Positions 51,975 through 63,020 of a stretch of 64,000 nucleotides of DNA are shown here, piece after piece. Under the pieces are notes generated by a model. It was not told the DNA's origin. It did no database searches and worked only from the letters and a program-made list of their open reading frames with translations. Positions within the stretch are counted from its first letter, which is position 1. Each line of letters starts with the position of its first letter. The translations under genes were made by a program, and so were the position numbers. The stretch covers positions 5,001 through 69,000 of the forward strand of contig JAWQEG010000504.1 of the NCBI GenBank assembly GCA_033782935.1, read 5' to 3'. Origin of the DNA: Petrolisthes cinctipes. Its lineage: Eukaryota; Arthropoda; Malacostraca; Decapoda; Porcellanidae.

Positions 51975-52620
51975 CTAAGAGTATTCTATACCCATTAACA
52001 GGGAAGTTTCGTGATTTCTATAGGCAACATTTTAGTTTGTGTTACGAAACAGATGGACAAAAGAGTATATGTAATATCATGGCATAATTTGGAGCAAGCA
52101 GTCAACTTTTAAATTTTCAAAAAATTTAGAGTACCACACACACACACACACACAGGTGAGAATTATTGATTGATGGGAGTATAAAATAGAAGTGAAGGGC
52201 ACAGAGAACATCAGAGACGGAGAGGGAAGGGAAAATTAATAGGAGGGATAAATTTGTGTGCGTGTGAGGGGGGGGGAATAGTTTGTGTGTTTGCAGAGGT
52301 GTGTGTGTGTGCAGAGGTATGTGTGTGTGAGAGAGAGAGAGAGAAATAGTGTGTGTGTATGTACGCAGAGGTGTGTATGTGTGTGAGAGGGAAAGAGTGT
52401 GTGTGTATGTGCGCAGAGGTGTGTATGTGTGTGTGTGTGCAGTGGTGTGTGTGTGTGTGTGTGCAGAGGTATGTGTGTGTTTGCAGTGGTGTGTGTTCAG
52501 ATGTATGTTTGTGTGTGTGTATTTAAAGTAAGTGTGGTTAAACTATGAATTAACTGTTATTACATTCTATCGTTACCTATGCCTTTGTATTCCACTTTCC
52601 TTGTTGATAGCAGTAAGTAA
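51975..52620. repeat. GT-rich microsatellite region, no gene
   Basis: 51975-52130 unique, (AC)n at 52136-52155, then 52255-52530 a mosaic of GT runs joined by GCAGAGGT/GCAGTGGT. Frames here are repeat translations. Confidence 0.7.
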
Positions 52621-53480
52621 CCCTTGTCATCACCACCTTCACAACCACAGCTAACACTATTATTACCATCACCATTATCACCCCTACCAAACTACCTACA
52701 CCACAACTACCACCACTACAACTACAACTACCACCACCACCACCACAACTACCACTACTACAACTACAACCACCACCACAACTACAACTACCACCACCAC
52801 AACTTCAACTACCAAAATTACAAATACATCTACCACCACCACAACTACCACTACCACAACTACAACCACCACCACCACAACTACCAAACTACCTCCACCA
52901 CAACTACCACCACTACAACTATCACCACCACAACAACAACTACCACCACCACAACTACAACTACCACCACCACAACTACAACTACCACAACTACAACAAC
53001 CACCACCACAACTACAACTACCACCACCACAACTACAACTATCCCCACACAACCACGTACCACAACAATGCACGAACTATATTACCACAATCATAACTAC
53101 TAAACAACGGCACAACTACCACCACCACACCTACAACAACAACCACAGCTACCTCCCACTAAATACACTATTTTTACTATCGCTGCTACCATGAACAGCA
53201 CCAATAATATTATCACCACTATCACCTCCATCACTGCCACCACCACCACCACCAACAACAACAGAGAGAAGTTCCAATGGTGTTAATAGTGTACCAGGTG
53301 TTAGCATTACCACCACTACCACCACAACCACAACAACAACAACAACCTCTACTATTACTACTACTATTACAACAATAACAACAACCTCTACTACTATTAC
53401 AACAACAACAATAACAACAGGAGCAGCAACAAAAACTTCTACTACTACTACTACTAATACTATTGCTATTACTACATAGT
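52621..53480. repeat. Long (ACC/ACA/ACT)n trinucleotide tract
   Basis: Almost 860 bp of CAC, CAA and TAC triplets with higher-order units such as ACTACAACTACCACCACC. Long frames (poly-Thr, poly-Val, Tyr/His) exist on both strands and are artefacts of composition. Confidence 0.9.
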
Positions 53481-53569
53481 ATTATGCACTATTACCTTAG
53501 ACACTCCTTGCTGCATTAATATTCTCACCTTTATTATCACCACTACTATCACCATCCCCACCAAAACAT

Positions 53570-53665
53570 GCTTGATGTCACACCTCTCTATCACTTTTCT
53601 CTGGCGCTATATGACCTCGCTGTTGCTGTGCCTAATATCAATCAATCAATCAATCCTATCCCCAC
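53570..53665 (+). mobile_element. SINE-like (CAAT)n-tailed repeat, copy 2 (3' part)
   Basis: GGCGCTATATGACCTCGCTG, CCTAATATCAATCAATCAAT: the 3' end and tail only. Confidence 0.65.
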
Positions 53666-54400
53666 CAAAACACAAATTATTTACTCTGTTCACTATACAC
53701 ACACACACTTCTAGGAGAAATACAACCAACATCGGAATTACTAACAGGAAGTCCAAGAAAACCTTAACAATTATGTAATGAATCATTACTTGCTTCTGTC
53801 AAGGTGTTTACGTTTGTTAGCAATATTAAACAAAACCTAATGTGTAAATATTGACGAAATATTTACCAAAGGTTGGCCTCACAATTGGCAACAAGTGGTT
53901 ACAATTTGGGAGAGATCCAGTTCTGGGTTTGTATCCAGGATGGTTATAATATATTCTTTAACTTTTGTTTTTAAGAAAGAAGGTTAAATGTGGGTTGCTC
54001 TAGTCGTACAATTTCCTACGCGGCTTACTCCGAGTCCGGGGATCTTTCTTGCCAATTATTTAAAATTTTACTTGTATATTATAGTTACTTACTGCTCTAT
54101 TACTAGTTTCCGTATTACCTCCACTACTAGCGTTACTGCTATTACTACTGCTATAAATACGAATCTTTTTGTCATCTATCACCTACGACTGACAACAGAT
54201 ATCAAACAACAATACCACTTCCAACACTTTTGTCAAATACCACCACCACTACTTTTGTTAACACCACATCCGCCACTACTTCTGTCAAACACCACAACAC
54301 CACTACTATCTAACAGCATACTGCTACCAGAACCACCACCACCACTTCTGTCAATGTGTCAAACACAACCTCGTAGGTGGGTATTGCGTGTATTGATGTG
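53666..54400. other. No gene recognised
   Basis: AT-rich unique sequence to about 54190, then triplet-rich sequence (CACCACTAC type) to 54370. Confidence 0.6.
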
Positions 54401-54404
54401 AGCA

Positions 54405-54575
54405 ATACTTTAAGGGTTTTGTCGCCCCTTCGGCCCCAGCCACTCTTTTCAGTTCTTCAACTGTCCCTCTTTTCTTTTTATTTCCTTCCTGCTTGCTGTC
54501 TCACCTTTCTATCATCGTCTTCTGGCGCTATATGACCTCGCTGTTTCGGCGCCTAATATTAATCAATGAATCAAC
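54405..54575 (+). mobile_element. SINE-like (CAAT)n-tailed repeat, copy 3
   Basis: Body from AAGGGTTTTGTCGCCCCTTC through TCAACTGTCCCTCTTTTC and TTCCTGCTTGCTGTCTCACC to GGCGCCTAATATTAATCAAT. The longest clear copy. Confidence 0.7.
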
Positions 54576-54589
54576 TGTCAAACACAACA

Positions 54590-55060
54590 ACCGCCACTTC
54601 TGTCGAACACAACCACCACCACCACATCTATCAAACACCATACTACCAACATTACCACTACCACTACTTCTGTCGAACACAACCACCACCACCACTTCTA
54701 TTAAACACCACTACCACTACTTCTGTCTTGCACAACCACCACCACCACCACCACCACTTCTATCAAACACCACTACCACCAACAATACCACTACCACTAC
54801 TTCTGTCTTGCACAACCACCACTACCACCACCACTTCTATCAAACACCACTACCACCAACAATACCACTACCACTACTTCTGTCTTGCACAACCACCACC
54901 ACCACCACCACTTCTATCAAACACCACTACCACCAACAATACCACTACCACGACTTCTGTCTTGCACAACCACCACCACCACCACCACTTCTATCAAGCA
55001 CCACTACCACCAACAATACCACTACCACTACTTCTGTCTTGCACAACCAACACTACTGTA
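54590..55060. repeat. Minisatellite, about 78-80 bp unit, 5 copies
   Basis: Each unit has CACTTCTATCAAACACCACT, ACCACCAACAATACCACTAC and CTTCTGTCTTGCACAACC. Copies vary mainly in the number of CAC triplets. Confidence 0.85.
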
Positions 55061-55095
55061 AGCACTAACATAAGCAAATCCAACAATGGCACCGC

Positions 55096-55099
<4 letters not shown>

Positions 55100-55130
<31 letters not shown>

Positions 55131-55390
55131 GTCAGTGCGTTTATATACAGTATGTGTGTGTGTGTGTGTAGGAGCAAGGCTTAACTCTCTCACTCACCTT
55201 CAAGTTAGAACTGTGGTTCACGACTTGATTCTGGGGCATTTAGCAAAAGCAGTGAGGGAGTGGGTAGGTGGTAGGGGGTGGGTACTGCTCCTAATCTCCC
55301 TTCCGTGTACCCACCAACCTCTCTCTCTCTCTCTCTCTCTCTCTCGGAGACCACACCCACTTACTCTTACACAGTTACTTACTTTATACT

Positions 55391-55445
<55 letters not shown>
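55100..55445. repeat. GA/TC microsatellites and flanks
   Basis: (GA)n at 55103-55128 and 55395-55443, (CT)n at 55319-55345. 55446-55696 has no recognised gene. Confidence 0.8.
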
Positions 55446-55446
<1 letters not shown>

Positions 55447-55696
55447 GTCGTAGTAGTAGTAGATACCGAAAAGTTTATAATTGGAGGAGACTACTACTGA
55501 TCATAATTGTTTCGACAAAAGAACCTGCATGTCGTTTGGGAGCGGATGAAGACATATGCCAACTAAATAATTGGTACACTCTAAACTTAACCTGAACGCG
55601 ACCCTGATATTCCCGCCAAAACTTCGATAATCATGGGAGTGGCGGGGGTGGAATTTCCGATGATTCATGAGGGAACTTTTTGGTCCCTGGTTTTCA

Positions 55697-56045
55697 TTAT
55701 ACACAGCCGTCATTATACACAGTTGTCATTATACAAAGTCAACATTATACACAGTCAACATTATACACAGTAGTCATTATACACAGTAGTCATTATACAC
55801 AGTAGTCATTATACACAGTAGTCATTATACACAGTAGTCATTATACACAGTAGTCATTATACACAGTAGTCATTATACAAAGTCAACATTATACACAGTC
55901 AACATTATACACAGTAGTCAATATACACAGTAGTCAATATACACAGTCAACATTATACACAGTAGTCATTATACACAGTCAACATTATACACAGTAGTCA
56001 TTATACACAGTCAACATTATACACAGTAGTCAATATACACACACT
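55697..56045. repeat. 16-bp satellite, about 22 units, two alternating variants
   Basis: Units read ATTATACACAGTAGTC or ATTATACACAGTCAAC, with occasional ATATACACAGTAGTCA and ATTATACAAAGTCAAC. There are no spacers between units. Confidence 0.92.
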
Positions 56046-56430
56046 CGTCTTTGTCATTATATACACTCGTATATAACACACTCGTCATCGAAGTGTTGAG
56101 ATGTCAAAATAAAGTTAGGATAGGTTGGATTTTGCATGTCGATATCGTACCTTGATGAACAGACTCTCTTGCATCTGTTGCCACATAGTTTGCCTGTGGT
56201 TAATTTGAGCCCCTCCCCTCCTTCCTTCCATCCCTCCTACACACACACACACACACTCACTCTCACGTACGCACACACCCAAACACGCGCGAGCAGAGGG
56301 AAAAAATAGAAATGCACTCCGTGGCATGTTTATTAAGTGTACAGCCCCAAACACCACACACCCCAAGTCTAAACTAAAAACACAAAGACTTTTCTCTCCA
56401 TACCACGCTCACTTATATCGTTTCTCTATC
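56046..56430. other. No gene recognised
   Basis: Contains a short (AC)n at about 56240-56255. Short frames do not match any family. Confidence 0.5.
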
Positions 56431-56540
56431 AACTGTTCCTCTTTTCTTTCTATTTCTTTCCTGCTTGCTGTCTCATCTTTCTATCACCTTCTCCTGGCTC
56501 TATATGACCTCGCTGTTGCGGCGCCTAATATCATCAATCA

Positions 56541-56545
<5 letters not shown>
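56430..56545 (+). mobile_element. SINE-like (CAAT)n-tailed repeat, copy 4, followed by (TC)n
   Basis: CAACTGTTCCTCTTTTC, TTCCTGCTTGCTGTCTCATC, GACCTCGCTGTTGCGGCGCC, TAATATCATCAATCAATCA, then a (TC)n tract at 56545-56617. Confidence 0.7.
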
Positions 56546-56619
<74 letters not shown>

Positions 56620-56826
56620 CTGTACCCCACCCACACCTGAGGAAGTGAGATGAGGTAAAAATACTCCCCGTATAGAAGATAAACATCAAACCAAAACGAG
56701 CCTAAACCATGACTAAGAGGTGACTTTGTAGTTGCCAAGTTGAGGGATAATATTTTGAGTTAGGGTGAGAGGGAGCATGAATGGGGACGAAATGGGGCGG
56801 GGGAAGGAAGAGAAATAGTGAGAATG

Positions 56827-57040
56827 TACAGCCACAATCAAATATCCACCGACACTTTCCTTCCATCGTGGTAAATATCTTGATAATAAAGAACAACACG
56901 TGTATGATTTTGCAGCACCTCATAATAATAATTGAGGGGGTTGAGTTGACGTAAATTGTTGTATGGCTATATTTTGATATGATACTAATTTATTTGCACG
57001 ATGGAAGGAAAGTGTCGGTGGTTATTTGATTGTGGCTGTA
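56827..57040. mobile_element. MITE with TACAGCCACAATCAAAT ends, single-unit copy
   Basis: TACAGCCACAATCAAATATC and GGTTATTTGATTGTGGCTGTA, near-perfect 40-bp inverted ends. Carries once the unit that is present four times at 1898-2311. Confidence 0.88.
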
Positions 57041-57197
57041 CAGTCGCAGACATATAAAACAGACACACTTGAAACGAGGCTCCTCATTGAGCATAGAGGA
57101 TGATAATGATGAGCCGTTGTGTGTAGAGGCGAGTCCTATTATATGCTTATTAAGGGACCTGTTTGAAGTGTCTCTGTTTCATATTTCCGCAACTGTA
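57039..57197. mobile_element. MITE with TACAGTCGCAGACATAT ends
   Basis: TACAGTCGCAGACATATAAA and ATTTCCGCAACTGTA with CTCTGTTTC mirrored. Shares TA with the preceding MITE. Confidence 0.78.
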
Positions 57198-57440
57198 CAC
57201 ACATAATTTAGGGGTAGAATGCTTAATTAAGAGAGGAAGATGCATTGGGAAGGAGTTAGAGAAAGGTAGATCGAAAAACATAGGAACAAATAAGGAACCT
57301 ACCATAGCACTTTGAAAACTGTTGACTGATCGTGTAACATATACTAATTCATTTGGTAGAATTTTATTTACTCTTTTCCTATTCCGTTTCTCCCCTAGGA
57401 AGTGTTTTCCAGCTCACGCCTGAACCAAAAATTTCTCCAA
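57198..57440. other. No gene recognised
   Basis: AT-rich unique sequence. Confidence 0.5.
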
Positions 57441-57790
57441 GTTGAATCTTAGTGACAAAACGAAAGGAAGGCAAAGGGAGAAGTAACATAAAGTAAAGGA
57501 AAAGATGAAACCTAAATGAAAATCTGAGTGACGAAACGAATGGAGGGAAAAGGAAGAAGTTAAATAAAGTTAAGAAAAGATGAAGTAAAGAGGAAAATAA
57601 AAATCTGTCAAGACGACAGGAGGGAAAAGGGAGAAGTGAAATATAGTAAAGGACAGATGAAAAAAAAAAATGAAAATATGAAAATCTTAAGTGAGAAAAC
57701 AATGGGAGGGAAAAGTAAACAGTGAAATAAAGTAAAGGTCATATGATGAAAAATATCAAAATCTGAGTAAAGAGTAAAAGGTAAAATAAT
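57440..57790. repeat. Purine-rich minisatellite, about 75-80 bp unit
   Basis: Four to five decaying units with CGAAAGGAAGGCAAAGGGAG-like cores followed by AAGTGAAATAAAGTAAAGG and GATGAAA...AAATCTGAGT. The plus strand is more than 80% purine. Confidence 0.7.
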
Positions 57791-57916
57791 TATAGTAAAT
57801 GAAAAGAAAGAAAGAGAGAGAAAAAAAAATGGAGAGCACAGGTGGGGATGATATATTAACACACATATTTATGATTTACTTGACAGCCATGGCACCCTTT
57901 ACCTACCGTAGGGTTG

Positions 57917-58132
57917 TACAGTCACGCACCACAATCCCTACCCCACCTGAGTCGAACCCCGAGATCTGAAGCAGGCGGTTTCTGGACGACAGCCCACCCA
58001 AAACCTCCATTGGTTCGGAATGTGTGTGTGTGTGGTCTCATGATGGTCTGGGTGGGCTGTCGTCCAGAAACCACCTGCTCCAGATCTCGGGCTTCGACTC
58101 AGCTGGGCTAGGGACTGTGGTGCGCGACTGTA
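57917..58132. mobile_element. MITE of the CGCACCACAATCCC family, copy 3 (best preserved)
   Basis: TACAGTCACGCACCACAATC and GACTGTGGTGCGCGACTGTA; inverted repeats span nearly the whole 216 bp (TTTCTGGACGACAGCCCACC against GGTGGGCTGTCGTCCAGAAA-type). A fragment of this end also sits at 61659-61684 beside the LINE copy. Confidence 0.88.
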
Positions 58133-58225
58133 CACATGAAGTTCCTCAGTATATAACTAGTACGGTATTACTGTAGTTATGTGCATTCTTACGGACTCTA
58201 TATTCCTTCTGACTGTCTGACTCTG

Positions 58226-58402
58226 TACACTCGTGATACCTAATTTCTGATCAGAGTGTGAGGAGCAGAAAGCTTCGAATCGCCTGGTATTGCTCATTTC
58301 CCCACCCAGTACACATAATATAGAGGCTGAGTTCGAATGCAAGGTATGTGTGTGTGGTGCCTGCCTTTCGTCTCTGGTCAGGGAATACATATCACGAGTG
58401 TA
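58226..58402. mobile_element. MITE of the TACACTCGTGATACGTAAT family, copy 4
   Basis: TACACTCGTGATACCTAATT and TACATATCACGAGTGTA; 177 bp. Opposite internal orientation to copy 1. Confidence 0.85.
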
Positions 58403-58774
58403 CCTTCCTGCCGACTATTTCTACTGACTCATTATAATTACACTTAGGTTTGTTGTTTTGCAATCACCGAGTCACTTGGTAGAATATACATTGCAGTACT
58501 TCCAGAATAATGACCTATCTTTCCATATAGCCTGTGTGAGAATTCATGTGGCCAACCGTATATAACACGGCAAAACCCGCCATATCGACACGAGTAGGAA
58601 TATAACCTAAATCTCTCCGTGTTTACCACTAGTAACAACAAACAAATCCGACAACCACATTCACTATCACTTCAACATATCCACAAACTATTAATTTCCT
58701 TCATATTTTCATCTTTATAAATATTATGCGAAGAAAACTCCCCCGCACATCCATTTCCTAGCACCCCCTAAGGT
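58403..58774. other. No gene recognised
   Basis: Unique AT-rich sequence. Confidence 0.5.
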
Positions 58775-58985
58775 AGTGGGTTACAAATACCTCCCCAGCA
58801 TCCCTGCTTGTCGTAAAAAGCGACAAAAAAAGGGGCTTTCACTTCTCCAACAGTCCTTTTTTTTTCATCTCTTACCTCTTAAAATTACTGTCCCACCACT
58901 CAATCACCTTCCTGCTCTGGCGCGATATGACCTTGCTGTTGCGTCGCCTCAAATCCATCAAATAATCACTCAATCCATTTCCTAG
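58775..58985 (+). mobile_element. SINE-like (CAAT)n-tailed repeat, copy 5
   Basis: GGTAGTGGGTTACAAATACC start, then CTTCTCCAACAGTCC, CTCTGGCGCGATATGACC, TTGCTGTTGCGTCGCCTC, ATCAAATAATCACTCAATCC. It includes a 5' part (CTTGTCGTAAAAAGCGACAA) not seen in the shorter copies. Confidence 0.65.
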
Positions 58986-59065
58986 CATTTACTCTCCCCC
59001 GTATATCAATACTTTTAGTGGGATGTGTATAAGGAGGACCATTTGGGGATCTATTTATGTGTCAG

Positions 59066-59189
59066 TACAGTGATGTTGATTTGGAGCAACGGATTTCTTC
59101 AAACTATTCCAAGCATCTGGTCACTATTATATTTGTTCATCTGTCATGTCTCCTGGCATACTTTGGAGGAATCAAGGAGCTCTAATGTA
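59066..59189. mobile_element. MITE of the TACAGTGATGTTGATTTGGAG family
   Basis: TACAGTGATGTTGATTTGGA and ATCAAGGAGCTCTAATGTA; inner TTCTTCAAACTATTCC mirrored by TTTGGAGGA. Shares TA with the next element. Confidence 0.7.
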
Positions 59190-59365
59190 CACTCGTGATA
59201 CATAATTTCTGACAAGAGAGTGAGGAGCAGAAAGCTTCGATATCGCCTGGTATTGCTCATTTCCCCACCCAGTACACATAATATAGAGGCTGAGTTCGAA
59301 TGCAAGGTATGTGTGTGTGGTGCCTGCCTTTCGTCTCTGGTCAGGGATTTCGTATCACGATTGTA
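59188..59365. mobile_element. MITE of the TACACTCGTGATACGTAAT family, copy 5
   Basis: TACACTCGTGATACATAATT and TTTCGTATCACGATTGTA. Very close to copy 4 in the interior (ATAGAGGCTGAGTTCGAATG). Confidence 0.85.
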
Positions 59366-59659
59366 CCAAAAGTATACTATCCTGTTAAAAAGTGCACATC
59401 GGACCAGTCATATTATACATAAATTATTATCATACACTTCTTAAATTCATTGAAAGAGGTGAGGACTAAAAGCATGAAGCGTCACATGTAATAGTTCTGC
59501 AACATCTTTGAATGCAAACATCTGACGCTCGAGAGAAATATTACAATTTCTTTAACCCATAAACAACAGCCAACCTCTTCCGAGATAATGTGTTTGGACT
59601 GTGTACCTCATTTATTATTTCCTTTTTTCTTCCTTTCGAAATGTCTTTCAGAATCAACT

Positions 59660-59845
59660 AGAAGAAATTTTGGCTCAGATGTTAGGCGCCACAGAGAGAT
59701 CATAAAGCTCCAGAAAAAAGTGATAGAGAGCAAGCAGGAAGGAAATAGAAAGAATAGAGGGACAGTTGAAGAACTGAATGCTAATGGCTGGGACCGAAGA
59801 GGCGCCAAAACCCTTAAAGTATTGCCCACATCATTACAGGCAATG
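59660..59845 (-). mobile_element. SINE-like repeat, copy 6, tail lost
   Basis: Plus strand: ATGTTAGGCGCCACAGAGAG, AGCAAGCAGGAAGGAAATAG, GGGACAGTTGAAGAACTGAA, AAGAGGCGCCAAAACCCTTA; reverse complement of copy 3. 59366-59659 before it has no recognised gene. Confidence 0.68.
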
Positions 59846-60089
59846 CCAGCCTACGGGGATGTGAGGTAGGAAGAGAAAACGCCTGGAAACAGGCCCTCAG
59901 GTTAACAAAAATTATGTAATCCAGTTGTTGTTTGGAATAGTTTAGAGAAATCAGTTGTTATAGAATTTCCAACACTGCACTATCCTCTTAATTAATGCCA
60001 GGCGGAAGATGTAGAAATGTCATAGCAAGAAAGTTTCCCTCATTGTCCAAGGATAAACCAAAATAGACATTGTAGGAGGTAGAGCGAGG

Positions 60090-60303
60090 TACAGTTGAGC
60101 AAGTAGAAAGTGCAAGAAAAGTATGGCTGTATATGGCAACAAATGGCAGTTCTTTGTAGTAAGCTTTCGTATCTTTATGAATGAATACCTGGAGACCCAT
60201 AGCCAATGTAAGGTGGAACTTGATTGTCTGAACTTTGAGTAGAGGTGGAGGTGTTGCCAGATACAGCTATATTTTTCTTGCACTTTCTACTTGCTCAACT
60301 GTA
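60090..60303. mobile_element. MITE with 50-bp TACAGTTGAGCAAGTAG ends
   Basis: TACAGTTGAGCAAGTAGAAA and TTTCTACTTGCTCAACTGTA; the inverted ends extend about 50 bp into GGCTGTATATGGCAACA. Flanked by TA. Confidence 0.85.
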
Positions 60304-60307
60304 CCAA

Positions 60308-60695
60308 GGCCGGTATTCACAAAACATCTCAAAGTTTGCACTTGTTCGTATGTTTGCATTACTGACCTCACCATAGTGTTTCAGGCTCATTTCGAAGCAG
60401 TGAATTGTTTTGCTATTCTACTGATATGAGATTATATTATGATTTTGAAGCCGTGCCGGGTCTCAGGGCCCTTACTGGAGCTCTATGAATCCTCCAAAAT
60501 AATCCAGGCCACAGAACCCTTAAGTATTACTAATAGGGAATCTGTTGCCCGGAGTAGTTTGGAGAATTCATAGAGCACCAGTAAGGACCCTCAAATTTTT
60601 TTTAAACTACGGGCGCTAGTCCTTGCCATGATTGAACACTTAGGAACAGAATTTTAACTTAAGACAAAACTTCGCTTTTGTGAATACGGGCCCTG
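60308..60695. mobile_element. Inverted-repeat element (GGCCGGTATTCACAAAA ends) with a nested MITE
   Basis: GGCCGGTATTCACAAAACAT and CTTTTGTGAATACGGGCCC ends. Inside, 60466-60591 is a second palindromic MITE: GGGCCCTTACTGGAGCTCTA and TAGAGCACCAGTAAGGACCCT. Confidence 0.75.
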
Positions 60696-60699
60696 GCAG

Positions 60700-61325
60700 G
60701 TGTTGTGGGACCAAAACCTCCTCTGCAAAGTCCGGCCTGCAGCCAGTGAGACAGTCTTGATTTGCTCGCCTGCCAAGTTTCCCACCAAATCTGCACCTGA
60801 CCGACCTGTTGCTGGCAGCTCCCACCACTTTATTATCTTTGTTTTAAGTGTGCTTGTGGTCACGTCTTTCCCTGGTTTACTTCTTCACAATTATTTTGCA
60901 ACTTTCACCTTCATATTATTATTATTATTATTATTATTAATTTTTTTCGACTTCCAACTTCATAATACTATATCAACCTGCTCTTTTAGGTTTGCCTCTG
61001 CTTGTAGTTACTTATTCCCTTATTCTTGTTAATATAATTATACTGGATGTCACGTTTCATTTCTGAGTCAGCCTGTGGTCACGTATTAACCATGTCCTTT
61101 ATTTCTGGTGTAATTTTGCTTTTGTTATTATATCAAAGTCTGTTTGTATTTACGTATTTCTCCATTAATTAGGTACTGTATATCACGTGCACTTGGGATT
61201 TTTACTGATTATACTCGTGTTGATAGATAGATAGATAGATAGATATATAGATCGATATGTAGTTATGTAGGTCTCTTTGTTGTGTAAATACAAAAGCTAA
61301 TGATTCCTCCAAACGGTGTAACAAT

Positions 61326-61418
<93 letters not shown>

Positions 61419-61684
61419 TTTATAAATTTGTGTGAGTACATGCTTGTGTGTATGTGTGACGGAGACAGACATGACATGTTGAGGGTACTGTAAATATTTG
61501 ACCTTATAAAGGGGTTCACTCATTAACCTGAGTCAAATCAACGAGAAAGTGTATGTGTAGTTTTCTCAAGATTTAGTGTCAGGTGTAATCCTTGGAAGCT
61601 ACAATGAATTGGGTAATAATATTCTTAGTCAGACTTCGCCAAGATAGGAATCAATTTGTAGAGTCGCGCACCACAATCCCTAGC
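60700..61684. other. No gene; microsatellites
   Basis: 60700-61200 is unique T-rich sequence with an ATT run (60918-60939). (GATA)n at 61221-61245. (GA)n at 61330-61414, about 85 bp. No coding region is supported. Confidence 0.65.
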
Positions 61685-61971
61685 AGTCTTGCCCCAACCT
61701 TGTTGGTGTGAAGACGTTCTCCTGGCGCTCTGCCTGAATTCTTGTTTTGTGTTGCTTTTACACTCTTGCTTGTGTGTTGTTGTTTGTATTGTTTGTGCAT
61801 TCTTGTTTGTGTGGTGTTGTTTTTATAGTGTTGCTGGTGTTGCTTGTCTGTTGTGATTCTGTGTATTGTATTGTTGTGATTGTCTGTGTGTGTGTGCGTG
61901 TGTCCTTGGCTGATTGAGTGTTCAGCTGTTTGTGTTGTTGTTTGCTTCCCATCTAGGCCTTGCCTGGCCAG

Positions 61972-63012
61972 ATGGAGAGCGCGGATTCGGATGTGGCTTC
62001 CTGCCTGGAGGCTGTCTTGGCCATGTCGGAGGAGGATGAGTCTCCTATCGAGGATCACTGGCCTGAGCTGCCTTCTCGCAACCCTCCCCCCTTCTCTTCG
62101 GTCACTTTGCAGCTCAGGTTGCAGCCTTCCACCTCCTCAACCTCTACCAAGCGACCCATTGATGCCTCGTCTGACTCCTTGCAGGATTACGATGGTGTGG
62201 ACTGTTTGCCTCCGGCTGCCAAAGGTGCTTCAGCTGTGCATGACGTACATTCTCTGCCTCAACGTGGTGTTTCTTCCTTGTATACCAACTCCTTGCCCTC
62301 GTCCAACCTTCCTGTTTTTGCCCCAAGAAATGCCTATGTCAAGCTCTCCTTTTCTGGGAACCTATCTACGGACACAAAGTTGCGTTGGTTGTCTGATGTC
62401 AACAGGGCCTTCCAGCTGCAGCGAGAACTGGCTGAAGTCAAGATGGCTGCTGTCACCTCCCGTTTTGTCTGCATCTCTAGGAAGCGTCAGGACATCATTG
62501 ATAGAGTGAAGGCTGGTGAATTTTTGTCTCTGCCTCTCATTCTTGAAGACTCACCCGAGAGGCCTCGTAAGTTCCCCAGCTATATCCTTACCCGTTTTCC
62601 TATTGATGTTGACTCGAAACTTGCTAAGGGATACCCTGGTGTGTACTTTGCCCGTCGTTTTTTCCAAGATGGTTCCCCCATTAGCCGTATTGTTGTTGTC
62701 TGGAGTCAACCCGATCCACCTCCAAAAGAGATTTCCTTTGATTTCCTCCCTTGTCTTCCACCGTGTGAGGTGAGGAAACTTCATAATGACCAGCCTTGGT
62801 GCTACAGGTGCTGTGGAGTTGGGCATATCTCCCGGTACTGTTCTGCCAGGCCGAAGTGTGCATGGTGTGCCGCCGACCATGATTCCAAGACGTGTCCTGT
62901 CAGGGGTGAACCATCACATCCTGCTGCCTCCACCTCTGAGCCTTCACCTCCTGAGGATACGTCTCTGAGCGCACCACTGAAAAACACACGGGAGGTCCTG
63001 TTACTCAGGTAG
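61972..63012 (+). CDS. I-group LINE ORF1 (RNA-binding, two zinc knuckles), open
   Basis: An uninterrupted frame starting MESADSDVASCLEAVLAMSE (an in-frame ATG lies 12 nt upstream at 61960). Acidic/serine-rich N-terminus with STSSTSTKRPIDASSDSLQD; a central globular part (YVKLSFSGNLSTDTKLRWLS, VNRAFQLQRELAEVKMAAVT, FPSYILTRFPIDVDSKLAKG) likely forming an RRM-like fold; and two knuckles near residues 275-310: CYRCCGVGHISRYC and CAWCAADHDSKTC. These bind the element's RNA, as in gag-like ORF1 of I/Jockey elements. The last 16 or so codons (SAPLKNTREVLLLR) are read from the inverted RT segment and are not native; the first copy continues QWKCPRCLQPG here. So the frame is open but its C-terminus is chimeric. 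Confidence 0.8.
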   Translation: MESADSDVASCLEAVLAMSEEDESPIEDHWPELPSRNPPPFSSVTLQLRLQPSTSSTSTKRPIDASSDSLQDYDGVDCLPPAAKGASAVHDVHSLPQRGVSSLYTNSLPSSNLPVFAPRNAYVKLSFSGNLSTDTKLRWLSDVNRAFQLQRELAEVKMAAVTSRFVCISRKRQDIIDRVKAGEFLSLPLILEDSPERPRKFPSYILTRFPIDVDSKLAKGYPGVYFARRFFQDGSPISRIVVVWSQPDPPPKEISFDFLPCLPPCEVRKLHNDQPWCYRCCGVGHISRYCSARPKCAWCAADHDSKTCPVRGEPSHPAASTSEPSPPEDTSLSAPLKNTREVLLLR

Positions 63013-63020
63013 CCCCGAAT

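Noticed and set aside
52624..53103. Long open frames (poly-Thr/His/Tyr, poly-Val and Cys/Gly-rich) on both strands
   Set aside because: They translate an almost pure trinucleotide repeat; openness follows from composition, with no domain or codon signal.
55697..56045. Regularly spaced short repeats resembling a CRISPR array
   Set aside because: Units are 16 bp with no unique spacers, no cas genes, and the context is eukaryotic; it is a satellite.
61651..62058. Minus-strand 135-residue frame near the second I-group LINE
   Set aside because: It reads antisense through the LINE 5' untranslated region and a GT/AC repeat; no family match.
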